Assembly (NCBI GenBank): GCA_027922465.2
Contig: BQMF02000006.1
Coordinates: 2,200,379-2,264,378 of the forward strand
Direction: 5' to 3'
Origin: Turritopsis dohrnii
Lineage: Eukaryota > Cnidaria > Hydrozoa > Anthoathecata > Oceaniidae
DNA length: 64,000 nucleotides
Positions 24,691-36,220 of this stretch are shown here, piece by piece. The notes below the pieces were generated by a model. It saw only the letters and a list, made by a program, of their open reading frames with translations. It made no database searches and had not been told where the DNA came from. Position numbers and translations under genes: made by a program. Position 1 is the first letter of the stretch. Every line of letters begins with the position of its first letter.

Positions 24691-24737
24691 GTAATGCCTG
24701 AAGAGTCAGTTAAAACGGTCGAAAATATTTGCAGGTT
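24691..24737 (+). ncRNA. hammerhead-ribozyme-like motif (PLE)
   Basis: CTGAAGA (24698-24704), a stem-II segment closing G-C at 24705-24720, GAAA (24721-24724), a very short stem III (AUAUU) and a U before GCA. TGC (24695-24697) pairs with GCA (24731-24733) as stem I. Type I hammerheads with tiny stem III are known in Penelope-like elements. Folding was done by eye only. Confidence 0.5.
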
Positions 24738-24792
24738 ACAAACGTTGTCGTGGTATTATATTCCAACGTTTCAACTATATAAAAATATATAT

Positions 24793-24934
24793 AAATATCA
24801 TTTTTTAAAATCATTCAACTGTAACATTTTAAACCTATTTATACGCCCAGAAAATACTTTATAACTTTACCTGACGAAGCGAATAATCATCTCGAAAGCT
24901 TGACACTTAAAATATAGTTTTTTTGTATTTTTAT
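24793..24934 (+). repeat. left terminal direct repeat of PLE copy 2
   Basis: About 142 bp nearly identical to 27780-27922, including TTTATACGCCCAGAAAA and ATAATCATCTCGAAAGCTTG. Such direct repeats flank Penelope-like elements (pseudo-LTRs). Contains a hammerhead-like core CTGACGA (24871) and CGAAA (24893). Confidence 0.7.
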
Positions 24935-25024
24935 ATTGTGTTTAACTACAACTTATGCTGCTTCTGATATAGTATATAACATTTTACAGTCGTTGTCTAT
25001 ACCATCAATGAAAAGGTATACATA

Positions 25025-27580
25025 TTGTTATGCTGGGCTATGTCGTATGAACATTTATTCAATTTGTCGTTAAAAACTGTCCGTTGTTTTAACCATTACT
25101 TGTTTATGTCAATATGTATCGGTGTTAATGTTTTACCAAAAGGACTTTCTCTTAAAAAGAACCCATGTGTCAGAGGATTTACATCTAATGCCTTGGATCG
25201 TTGGAAAAATGTCTTAAATGAAGGTGGAAAATTGCTAGTCAAAATTTTGAGGGATGAATATCAAGAAAAGTGGAAAAGTGCAGAAAGGGAATTTTTGAAT
25301 GTTATGGTAAGGTATTTGGAAAATTCAACATCAAAAATTGTGTCGAAAAACTTTGAGAGTCTGTTAAGGAATGTTACTTGTTTAATGTCGGAACTAAAAA
25401 CTAAACGTGGTCGAAAACTTAAGAAATTGGTTGTGTCGAATACGAATATGGAAACTTTGGAATTGTCTATTTTGCAGTTGTTTGATTTAATTAAAGATAT
25501 TGTTTATGTGAAAGCGTCATTTAAATCGATTAATGTGTCAACGAGACGAAGAAAGAAGTTACGATCCTCAAAGGAACGTTATCACAATGAAATTATCAGT
25601 GATGAAAATTCGGTTAAATTAAACAAACGAAACATTATGAATGAAGAAAATAATGTTAGCACTGGAAACCTAGTACGAAGTGTGGAAGAGATTACTTTAA
25701 TTAATGAAAAGACTGATGCTGTTCAAAATGAAGATGAAAATTTGGTAAGAGAAACATTGTCTGAAAATGAAAATGAACGTCTATGTGGTAAATTTGTCTC
25801 GTCTAATATTGTTAATCTGTCAAAAAAAGTTTCAACAGAAACTGAAATTTCGGTTTTATCCAAGGGTCTTAAGTTTTCACCAACTCCTAAAGAACTAGAT
25901 AGATCTCAGCTTAAGCAGGATTTAGAAGCTTTTGGTCGTCGTTTGCGTTTGAGATGGTTTTATTGGGAAAGTGGGGATTTTGAGACAAGGCCTAATGTTT
26001 TTAGAGTTCTTTCTAAATTCAATCCAAAAAATGTGGATGCGGCAATTGAGATCTACCTAAGTACTTTGGAAGAAAAACTAATGAATATTAAATCAGAGGG
26101 CTTTAACTATAGTAATATGTCTGTTCATGAACAGGAAGCACTTAGAGGTTTGCAATCTGATAGGACTATAGTCATCAAACCAGCTGATAAAGGTCAGAGG
26201 TTGTGGTATGGGATGGCGAGGATTATCTCACAGAGGCTAAAAGTCAACTATCTGATAGCGAGGTGTACGAAGAGTGTAAAAGTGACCCTTTAAGAAAATA
26301 TGTAAGTTGTTGAATAATATCAAAGGCAAAAAGGAAATTGGCGCTTAAGGAAAAGACAATTAATTATCTTATGGTCAATGAACCTAGACTTGGTAGGTTT
26401 TATTTGTTACCTAAGATACATAAACGCTTAAATTCTGTACCGGGTAGACCAGTTATTTCAAATTGTGGGTATTTGACAGAGAGAATATCATCAATTTTAG
26501 ATTTTCATTTACAACCTATTTCCAAAACTGTTAAATCTTACATTAAGGATACTAATGACTTCATACGTAAACTAAAGGATTTGCCCCCTATACCTGAAGA
26601 TGCCATTCTTTATACTGTTGATGTTGTGGGTCTTTATCCTAGTAGATACGGCCTTAGAGAATTATGATCTTAAGCCTTGGGTTTGGTGGCGATACATTGA
26701 CGATATCTTTTTAGTATGGGAACATGGGGAAGAAAGTTTATTGGAGTTTCTTAAGTATCTGAATAGCACTCATCCTACTATTAAGTTCACTCATAAGTAT
26801 TCCCGGGAGTGTATATAATTTTTAGATGTCCTAGTGACAAGGGAGGGAATTTTGAGACTGGCCTTTTTGTTAAGGAAACAGATACACATCAATTTTTACA
26901 TTTTTCATTGTGTCATCCTTTTCACACAAAGAAAGGGATACCATACAGCCAAGCTCTTAGGATGCGGCGCATATGCTCTAACAATGCTTTTTTTGATAAG
27001 CGCACCTCAGATCTAAAGGAATGGCTTTATGCTAGAGGCTATGAGAAAAACCTCGCAGATTCCCATATAGCTCGAGTCAGTTCTATAGATCGTGAGCAAC
27101 TTTTAGCAGGTAATCGGAGTTGGGATAATTTGCAAGGTCGAGAGGTTTTTTCTGTTACTTTTCATCAAGCATTAAGTAAGAAAATTTATGAGGTTTTGAG
27201 GGAGGTTCATGTTATTTTTCAAGGTGATGAGGAACATAAAAATTTTTTTCCATCAATTCCAATGGTTTCTTTTCGTCGAGCTAAAACCCTTCAGGATATT
27301 CTAGTCAGGTCTAAACTTCCAAATGAAGGTAGGGGGAGGGTTCTTCTAAGAAGTGTCAAGCTTCAAAATGTCAGGTTTGTTATTTTTTAAAAACAAGAAG
27401 AGAATTTTGTAATAGTGATGGGTCCAGGAATTTTTCTTTACGTAAGGAGACCTTCATTGTAACTCTAATTTTGTGGTATATAGGCTAGTTTGTAACATTT
27501 GTAGTAAGCAATATGTGGGTAGTACAAAAACTTCTTTTAGGTTACGTTTTAATAATTTTAAGAGCCATTTTAGATCTTAG
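25025..27580 (+). pseudogene. Penelope-like element copy 2, RT with internal deletion
   Basis: Contains the N-terminal PLE region (VLSKGLKFSPTPKELDR, about 25855), TIVIKPADKG (about 26165), LLPKIHKRL and GRPVISNCG, RT motif A YTVDVVGLYPS (about 26612) and motif C WWRYIDDIFLVWEHG (about 26690). Downstream are KKGIPYSQALRMRRIC and a GIY-YIG start LVCNICSKQYVGSTK (about 27485). Motif A is followed almost directly by the segment next to motif C, so the palm region with motif B is deleted near 26640. Frameshifts lie near 26190 and 26815. With its flanking 142-bp repeats this is a recognisable but dead element. The first 270 residues are an unassigned Lys/Asn-rich region. Confidence 0.75.
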
Positions 27581-27779
27581 CACTGTCACGGAGAGGCATC
27601 TACTTAGCTCTTTTCTTAGTTTAATTTTAATTTTGTTTTATTATTCTTTACAATCACCTGATTTATTAAATTTACAATTTTTAAATTCCTATTTCCTACT
27701 GACTTATTATTCTTTTCAATTGATGTACGTAATATTCAACAACGGTGCCTTTTTTTTGTAATTATATGACTTTTATTGT

Positions 27780-27922
27780 AAATATCATTTTTTAAATCAT
27801 TCAACTGTAGCATTTTAAACCTATTTATACGCCCAGAAAACACTTTGTAACTTTACCTGACAAAGAGAATAATCATCTCGAAAGCTTGACACCTAAAATG
27901 TAGTTTTTTTGTATTTTTATAT
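27780..27922 (+). repeat. right terminal direct repeat of PLE copy 2
   Basis: Counterpart of 24793-24934. Its hammerhead-like core reads CTGACAA, with a conserved G changed, so the ribozyme would be inactive here. Followed by a TA microsatellite (27921-27938). Confidence 0.7.
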
Positions 27923-27966
27923 ATATATATATATATATAGTATGATATAAATGTTCGTAAAAAAAA

Positions 27967-28008
27967 CTACATATAACAACGTTTCGATTTCTCTTCGTCA
28001 GGTTATTT
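27967..28008 (-). ncRNA. hammerhead-like core on minus strand
   Basis: Minus strand: ATAAC, CTGACGA, a short segment, CGAAACGTT, then GTTAT. ATAAC pairs perfectly with GTTAT as stem I. Stem II is weak by eye. It probably marks the end of another Penelope-like copy oriented leftward. Confidence 0.4.
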
Positions 28009-28399
28009 AAAAAAATTTCTTACAACATGCTTATAAAGTAAATCTGTTAAAATACATACGCCCTATTAACAATTAAAAATCATATTTTCATAAAAGAAAC
28101 TAAATCTTTGATAATAAAAAAGTAAAAGTAAAAACACTCAGGGGAGAATTAGAATCAGCCACTGAAACGAACATATTTGCAAGCAAAAACAGAATACACA
28201 CAGGACACGAAGTGATTAAAACTTAGAAAGCAGAACGTGCAGAGCATTACTAATAATAAGTAAAATATACCAAAAAAATAAGACAAGACGAGAAGCTAGA
28301 AAATACAATAAAAACAACAAAACAACAAATAAGTTTGGAATAGACTAACTCCTTACCCCTGTGACACAACGCTAAAAAGCTGAAGTAGTATGATATAGT
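28009..28399. other. non-coding, PLE-flanking
   Basis: A-rich sequence without a supported gene, between a hammerhead-like core and a GIY-YIG fragment. Confidence 0.3.
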
Positions 28400-28759
28400 A
28401 TGATATATATATATGATAGTTTAGTTACCGCCAACCAAAAAATTTGGAGAGTTAATAAACAAATGAATTGCCATTCGAAAATTGTAATTTACTTTTTAAC
28501 ATGTAATGGTTGCGATGGTAAAACCTCGTACATCGGTAAAACCAACAATATTAGATTACGAACAAATGGACATATTTCAACTTGTAGAACTAGGAGAGGT
28601 AGCGACATATTCGACCAACACAATTACCGTTGCAGAAACAGCTCAATGCAACAACAATATTTTAAATTGTTTTTACTGTTTACCACAACAGAGGAAAGTT
28701 TAACTACATACGAAAATCACTTTCACAAACTTGATTTGGATACAATGAACCGGCAATAA
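28400..28759 (+). pseudogene. GIY-YIG endonuclease fragment of a PLE
   Basis: The frame contains KIVIYFLTCNGCDGKTSYIGKT, then LRTNGHISTCRTR, FDQHNYRC and YENHFHKLDLDTMN. This is the endonuclease-domain pattern found at the C-terminus of Penelope-like elements, in which the Y-I-G and an Arg/Glu pair form the nuclease site. No RT lies upstream in frame, so it is a 5'-truncated copy of a family distinct from the two others here. Confidence 0.65.
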
Positions 28760-28959
28760 AAATTAATGACACCATTTTTAAAAAAATTTTACTTAACAGA
28801 AACATTTTACAAGAAACATTACACAGCTGACGAAAAAAATAAAGGCTTTCTGTGTAAATTTTAAAGTGTATATAATCGAATAAATTCAAACAAAAAAGTT
28901 TTGGTTTGCTTCCATCAATTTTACCCGTATTTGTTATTAGTTTTCACGATATATATATA

Positions 28960-29943
28960 CTAGTAACCCGTGTAAAAATTTTTTACAGGTTTTAATCGAT
29001 TTGAACTGAACAGAGAGAAAGGCTTAGTATAATGAATTTTAGTATGATAAAGTTCCTCAATTGTTTGGAATGTAGAATGTTTAGAATGTAGTATCCCGTG
29101 TAGAACAGCGTGTAGAACACGGGTTTTAATTCATCAAAAATAAAAATACGCGCTGTGCGTCCACTTTTTTCACTTTTTACATAAATTGCATAAATTGAAG
29201 ATGCAATGCAATGGTTCCCCATGATTAAAAATATCTAACGTCAATACAAAAAAAAACACTCTTCACTCTTTTAATCAAAAATCTCTAGGTATTCCGGCTA
29301 AAGCATATATTTAGTTCAATACTGGAGTTATGAACAGAAAAACTTTTTAATCAGAAGATCTGAAACACATCAAAATATTCGTAATAAATCTTTCACGATA
29401 CGATATATGCAGTAGTATAAATAAATTGTGCGTACAGGTAAACAACAAAAACATTAAAATCGCTGTAACTGTTCATGGAATCCACACCCCAATGTAAATA
29501 AAAACCAAACGCGAAAGTCGTAAAAGTGTCAAAATGTGAATTAAAAACAATTGCGATTTTCTTAACGAACCCAGACCGTCATGATTAAAAACCATGATAT
29601 TAATTTCTTCAATCCAGTATTATTTGAAAAGTAATGACGCAGAAACCCTATTAATACTATAACAAAAAATAAAACAAACAAACAAAAAAGTTCTAAAGCG
29701 TACTTACCCTAAAAACATTAATAAATCTTCGCGCAATACTTTCGTTGTTGTCTATTGTTTCTTGATCTCGCGAATAATCAAAACATTTGAAACGATTAAA
29801 TGCAATGCAATGTTTTCCCCTATACTAATCGTAGAAAAATATTAACCGCAGTGGTCTGACACTCCATTATGAATAAGTGACCGCAAAAACGACCCGAAAT
29901 TTTAGAGAGTGAAAGCGTGAAAAAAGCGGATGCACAGCGCGTA
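28960..29943 (-). mobile_element. non-autonomous Helitron (minus), ~0.98 kb
   Basis: The minus-strand 3' end is hairpin GTAAAAAATTTTTAC, then ACGGGTTACTAG and T (CTAG at 28960-28963). The 5' end at 29943 reads A|TACGCGCTGTGCATCC, a variant of the TCCGCGCTGTG start. An inverted copy of this 5' end lies at 29147, so the element contains or abuts an opposing 5' end. No coding. Confidence 0.5.
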
Positions 29944-29955
29944 TTAGAATATAGA

Positions 29956-32203
29956 CTAGCCGCCCAGGCGGCGTCGCTCGCCACCCATGTTCATGCATTG
30001 TGTCGCAGAATTTAACTTGCGTGAAAGTTTTTTACAGGCATTAATTTTTTAATTCATCTCTTACATTCAGAAGATTTAAAACAGAAAAAAATAGCAATAT
30101 GGCTCAGAATATATATTTATACGCAGAAGAGAAGTAACTTTAGTGTAAAAATAGCAATATATAGCACAGAACTGTTTACCCAGACATACAAAACATTGAA
30201 TAATATTACAAAATGTTAATTGAAAACAAATTGATACCTTCCAACAGTTTCTTTTGTTCCAAAGTTACATTGGACAGCGATCATTAATGAATTATTGAAA
30301 TGATATCTGTTCTTCCCAAAACCATCAACATCATGATAAAAACCATGAGTTTCATTTCTTTAACGGTTTACGTGCTTTTTTATTATTAATCTTACCTAAA
30401 AAATATTTAATTGTATAAAAATGCAGAAAAAGATAATCATGCTATGGTTATGAAATAAAAAACAAAACAAAAACAAAAAGTAAATTCATGTACGCATTTA
30501 TCCTAAAAATAATTAATAAAAAAAACAAAATCAATGATAAAATTTGTAAAGGTTTTTGATTGGAAAGTCTATAAAATCAACCAATACTATAAGTTAATGC
30601 AGATTAAACACTCAACTCAACACTGGAGCTAAACTAAATAAAGACTTTTAACGTGGGATAGACAACACACCAAACATCAAAATAAAAAAAATAAAAATAA
30701 TACAAATAATTGAAACAATGAAAATGCTCTACCAAAGTCATAATTTAATACCGAAAAGATAAAAAGTAATAAATAAAAACATAATGCCAAACTTATATAC
30801 CCAGGCATAGTACATAAACGATTACCATCATAACACAAAGTAATGCATAATCAAGACAAAATATAAGAATCCATCCAGCAATGCAATGCTTCTTTAAGTA
30901 GCACAGTCATATCACATTGTATACAGCAATAATTACGAATTTCTGAAATACATTATCCGTCCATTCATTTCTTTAATGGTTTATATACACTTTTTCTTTT
31001 CTGACCTAAAAGAAAAAAGATTTCAGTGAAGAACAGCTACAATCCACACTACTGCAACAACCATATTGAAGCAAACAAAAGCAAGAGACATAAATGACAG
31101 ATAGGCAGAGAGACAAAGCACCAAACATCGTCAATAAAATTTAATAAAAAGCAGACATGGTTAAGATGAGATAAGACAGCATAAAACGTTCCCCATTTCC
31201 ACAGTCATGAGAACCATTTTAATTGATCTGTAAATACATAAATCTTCTTTGCTAACTAATGGCGCGCGTTACCAAAACAAATTTTTACTGCCCTCCCCCT
31301 CGTTTTCGTTTCTTTTCAAAACAAACTTAAAATTAAAACCATTCGTTACCATGTAAATAAACATCATTTTTTTCTGCATTCACTGTGCACTTATTCTGTA
31401 TAGCCACATTATTTGATAACTAAAACGAAATAAGTAACCCTGAAAATGTGCTGGATACATTCTTCCACTCGCATGTCTTCTTTTTTTTTCCACTGACATA
31501 AACCATTTCACTCTGATTTTACGTTGTAAACAAACATTTAAATACATGCATAATAAAAGACATCAATACATCTTACTCACTTTTACGCATGTGCTAATTT
31601 TTCTTTTATTAATCTAAAATACAACAACAGTAAAAGTTTAGCAATAAGCACGATTATAAAACGTGTTTTAATAAACTTTCGTATATACAAAACCGTGTTT
31701 CTTCGTCAAATTCACAACCGAGAATGAAAACCGTTTGAAAGCAACAAACTTTTTGGAAATCGTCAGCCAATCAAATGATAACTCACTTACAGTACAATAC
31801 AATACAATAATAGTAAAAGTACAGCAATAAAAGTTTTATTATTAAAACTTTCCTGTTTCTTCTTCAAAAGAGCAGCAGAAATGAAGAACCTATTAACGAA
31901 CTCCGTTGCTATGAATTTTTCAGCCAATAAAAATAGCGCATTTCAAGAGTTTTCCTTTATTAGCCAATAAAAACGATCAGAGCCGGGGCTTCCCCATATA
32001 TAAGATCCTTCTTCAAAACCACCGTTCCCTCATTTTGATGCAGTAGAAAAAGGTTTCATTTCGGCCTTTTTATTTGGGCATATAAGCCCATTGGCGAATG
32101 GACTAACTACCGCTATATGACCACGATTAAGAAGATTTTGACCGCAAATTTTGAAAAAAAAAACATCACTCTCTAAAATAAAAGTGGTATGCACAATTGC
32201 GAA
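29956..32203 (-). mobile_element. non-autonomous Helitron (minus), ~2.25 kb
   Basis: 3' end: the GC hairpin (GCCGCC/GGCGGC) followed by CTAG|T at 29956-29959. 5' end: A|TTCGCAATTG at 32203, followed by TTTTATTTTAGAGAGTG (minus). The interior matches 12195-14200 in opposite orientation, so both are one family, but this copy keeps the complete 3' hairpin. No coding exon seen. Confidence 0.65.
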
Positions 32204-32769
32204 TTAGTATAGCGCGATATAAAAAAAAGATCATAAGTGCCTTTCTGATTGGAAATTCACACTTATTGACCGGGTGGAGGATCTCCCATCGGCACGTCAT
32301 AAGCAAGATTTTTGGCAGGAAAATTTGAACACCTTCTCCCCACATGGTCTTAATGAGCGAGATGTTGTGTTGGATTATGGATGAAACAAGGGTACATAGA
32401 TTTATTTTCTATTAATTAATTTTTATTTTATCTATATACAATTTTGCCATTTATTTGGTTGCATTAGATTGAGTTCTCTTAGCTAGTTATTGATTTAACT
32501 TGATAGGTTTACCTGTATATAGTATCCCTATCAACACCTAGACATTTTGCTGGTTTGTTACCTAGAGTATTCTCTATTGTGTATTGTTTATAGCTTAACG
32601 TGTTTTTCTTTATTTCTTATCGCCTTTAAGCCTAGTTCTCACTGAGTTCAAAACAACGATTAACAACGATGTCGCAAAATAACGATTACAACGATTATCA
32701 TGCTCTGCATGATTTTATGAAGTACCGGTCAACATTGTTCACACTAGGAAATCGTTGCTGGCTTATAAA

Positions 32770-34192
32770 ATGGATGAAGAAGAGCTTGACATGATTTATT
32801 TTTTTCTATTTCTTCGACGAAAAAGTAATAAAAGAACATTGAAAAAAAGAAGATTTTGGATCAGACCCATCTTCCAGAAAAGAAAGAGGCTTGGTGAATA
32901 TCACCAACTTTTTCAAGAACTGAGATTAGGAGACAGAGAGTATTTTTTTAAGTAAGTTGTTATCAATGTACGTGGAGATTGATTTTACATGTGTATGGAA
33001 AGTTTGAAACTGTCTGTCGATATAATGTCTTTTTCTGCTTTCTATGGTTGTGATGAACCCATTGACCATTTTTTCCCTACCTATTTAGATATGTGAGAAT
33101 GTCTCCAGAAAGGTTTGAGTGTCTACTAAAATTAGTTGGGCCTGAAATTCAAAAGAGTAACACAAGCTTTCGTGACTGTATTTCTGCTGAAGAGCGCCTA
33201 GTGGTAACATTGAGATATTTAGCATCTGGCGATGCACAGCAATCTATCGCTTGTTCATTTCGCATGGGTAAAAGTACCGTCAGTAACATCATTGCAGAGA
33301 CTTGTGATGCCATTTACCATTGCTTTAAAGATACATACCTCACAGCACCGAAAACAGCAGACGATTGGTTGAGAATAGCAGCACAATTTGAAGCGACGTG
33401 GAACATGCCTCATGTCATCGGGGCTATTGATGGCAAGCATGTACAAATAGAGTGCCCTAAATCAACCGGCTCTGAATATTTTAATTATAAAGGTTTTTTT
33501 AGTTTGGTTTTACTCGCTATATGTGATGCAAATTATTGTTTCACACTGTTTGACATTGGGCAATACGGGAGCAACAATGACAGTGGGGTTTTTTTGAATT
33601 CACTTATTGGACAGATGTTTGATGAAAATCAAATGAATATCTCCTTAAGCCGTCAAAAAGAACCTATTGGAAATCTACCCTTTTACCTTCTTGGTGACGA
33701 AATATTTCCTTTAAAGACTTGGCTTATGCAACCATATCCTGGACCCATGTGACTGACGAATCTGTCAAAATTTACAACTATAGACATTCATGGGCACATC
33801 GTGTAGTTGAAAATGCCTTTGGAATCCTCTGTTCTCGTTGGAGGATATTTTACAAACCAATAAAAGGGTCAATTGAAAATGTTGAAAAGTATACTCTTGC
33901 ATGTATGGCATTGCACAACTTTCTTCGTCAAACGGATAACGCTTATTACTCACCTCAAGTTTTTGTAGACTCAGAAGAATCTAATGGGAAACTGAAGCCT
34001 GGTCAATGGAGAACTGAAAATTTAGTTGACATGGAAAACAATTTTTTTCAACATCTTAACACACTTCGTGGTTTTCGTTACTCTCGCAGTGCCATTGAAG
34101 TGCGAGAAAGTTTAAAAGAATACGTCAACAGTGTGGAAGGAAGTTTGCCTTGGCAAATTGATTATGTTCGCCGCACCGCTTTATTTTATTAA
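32770..34192 (+). pseudogene. PIF/Harbinger transposase, one frameshift
   Basis: Exon 1 (32770-32951, Lys/Arg-rich) splices with GTAAGT/TTTAG to 33089 in phase 2. The nuclease domain shows the DDE triad: Asp in GAIDGKH (about 33429), Asp in LLGDEIFPLKTW (about 33696) and Glu in HRVVENAFG (about 33808). The frame shifts by one base near 33745-33755, between the second Asp block and VTDESVKIYNYRHS. The protein as read is therefore broken, though otherwise full length for the family (~440 residues). It excises and inserts the element together with the partner DNA-binding protein encoded convergently. Confidence 0.8.
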
Positions 34193-34333
34193 CTATTTTT
34201 AAGAGTTTTTGAAAGAAAAGCTATTTAATAAAGTTTTGTACATTTGTTAGCGTATAGATTTGGGGTGATATATAAATATCACGCTGTAGCTACAGGTGCA
34301 TTTTTAATTTTATGCAGAAGTAAATACAAGAAG

Positions 34334-35361
34334 TTAAGAAATGTTGTTACTTTCTGGCTTTTGCAAAACATCTCTGAGGTATGAGCCGGGGGCTGTACCA
34401 AAGTTACTTGAAAAACCAACGAAACTATTTGGTGAAGGAGTTGAAGCTCTCGGTGATTGAAGTGTAGTAGGTGATAAAGCTTGGCGTTGTAACTGAACCA
34501 GCTGGTACTTGTAGATAATCTGCCGTATCTCATGACAAGCCAAAAGCTTTTCCATATCTGGTAGCGTTCTAATATCAGCACCGAGTGATTTCAAAAAACA
34601 ATCAACTTGATCCTCACTAGCAGCTTGGGGTTTGTTCATTTTGTTAAGTAGCCTGTCATTAAAGTTCTTCATAAGTTGCATCTCCAGTTTTTCTCGTTCT
34701 GTAAGAGTTTCTTCATTTTTTCGCCTTTGTTTTCGAGGACATGATTTTTTTTTTCAGGTACAAATGTTGTCTTAGCGCTGTCATATAGGGATGTTTCGTC
34801 TTCATTCACAGTGTTATTGTCAGTAATGTTACTGGACGCATTGTCTGGCATGCTTTCACAATCAAACAGCTCAAACATATCAGATATTCCTATCTCAATG
34901 TTGCTTTTACATTCACGCAATTTGGTGAAATCATCCAGCCATGACAAGAATTTGTACGGATCCAATGCTTGCTCTGCCTTTTCAACTTCTCGTCTTGACG
35001 TACCAGACCTTTTATCCTTTTTTAAGTCAGTTTTCTTTTTGCTATACTTCTTTTTCAGGTTCTCGAACAATGATTTTGCTCTTTTTCCTTAAAAAAAGTT
35101 TTGAATTTTGAATTCAAGTATTATTCAAAATCTTACAATGAATGTAGCTCTGAAAAAGTAACTTAACATACCGTCTTCGCTAAAATCGAGAGCAGAAGAA
35201 ACTGATTCCCATGCGTTTTTGATGACATTGCGTTCCTTATATGAGGAATCCGCTTTATCATACAAACATTTGTACTTTTTAACTTCTCCTGCCAGTAGTT
35301 CTTCTTGTTTTATAAGAAGAGGCTGTTTTCGTGATTTCTTGATGCTTATTTTGTCTGCCAT
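34334..35361 (-). pseudogene. Harbinger MADF/Myb-like DNA-binding protein
   Basis: Second Harbinger gene. Exon 1 (35361-35172) has a MADF-type helix pattern: LLAGEVKKYKCLYDK, then YKERNVIKNAWESVSSALDF. After an intron (GTATGT...TTTAAG) exon 2 (from 35087) gives FENLKKKYSKKK, typical of MADF third helices, an acidic middle, and a C-terminal ADIRTLPD...KLLACHEIRQIIYKYQL helix like BESS tails. A frameshift lies in the A10 run near 34745-34755, and the downstream frame continues RKQRRKNEE to 34334. It would bind subterminal repeats and recruit transposase. Confidence 0.7.
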
Positions 35362-35649
35362 TTTTATTCAAGTTCGTCTTTTTTCTAGCTTTTTACAAGA
35401 GTTTTCCTAGTTTCATCGAAAACATGCTCAAAAAAACTCACAAAAGCATGAAACTTCAGCAATCTTTCGCGTAATCGTAAATTAAAAATCAAAATTTTTT
35501 GATTTTAAAACAACGATTACAATTACGATTACACAACGATTACAGCCATCAATTACGTTCACACTAACAATTGCTAACGATTACGCATCTTGCACACCAT
35601 GATGATCGTTGCTAATCGTTAATTTGAACTCAGTAAGAACTAAGCTTTA

Positions 35650-36220
35650 GAGAGGAGAGGCTATAAGTGTGCTCTTTAACGTTTTAAACCAACTGCATCA
35701 ATGGAATTCTTTTTTATCTTTAACTAATTTTCTACCACTGCTGTGATCTTTTAAATGGTAAATAACTTTGTAATAATTTTTTATAAAATGTTTTTATGAG
35801 TTTCCTTTTAAAATTTCAAAATTATTTTAATGATGCATTGTTTTATTTGCATTTTTAGCACATGTTTTAACCACTGTACATTTTACTCGCACTCTTTTGT
35901 ACTTACTAACTACTTTCTTTTTATCTTAGTTTAATTTTTGTAACTCTCTTGTTAATTTCCATTATGTTAGAAGTTATGTTACACTATATAAATACTCCTT
36001 GTCTGTAATGTTTTGATAAAGACTAGCAAAAGTCGAAATTTTGATAATAAATAATGTGTTTTTCTTGTCCTAAATCTTATGTAAAGGGGTCAAAGCGAGA
36101 TACGCATATTAAGGGGACAGATTTTATCTGAACAATTACTTAAAATGAGTTTCATTTTTTGTCGCAAAGAAAATAGGTTGTGGCCATTCTTTCTACAGGC
36201 AATGACAAGAATAAAATTCA
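35650..36220. other. no gene seen
   Basis: AT-rich sequence between the Harbinger element and the LINE fragment. No feature recognised. Confidence 0.4.

Larger units (their letters stand above)
32629..35646 (+). mobile_element. complete PIF/Harbinger transposon (3,018 bp)
   Basis: Terminal inverted repeats of about 40 bp (AGC[C/T]TAGTTCT[C/T]ACTGAGTTCAAA...) are flanked by a TTA target duplication at 32626-32628 and 35647-35649, the target type of this superfamily. Subterminal ACGATTA/AACGAT repeats are probable transposase-binding sites. Two convergent genes: transposase on plus, MADF/Myb-like DNA-binding protein on minus. Confidence 0.85.
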
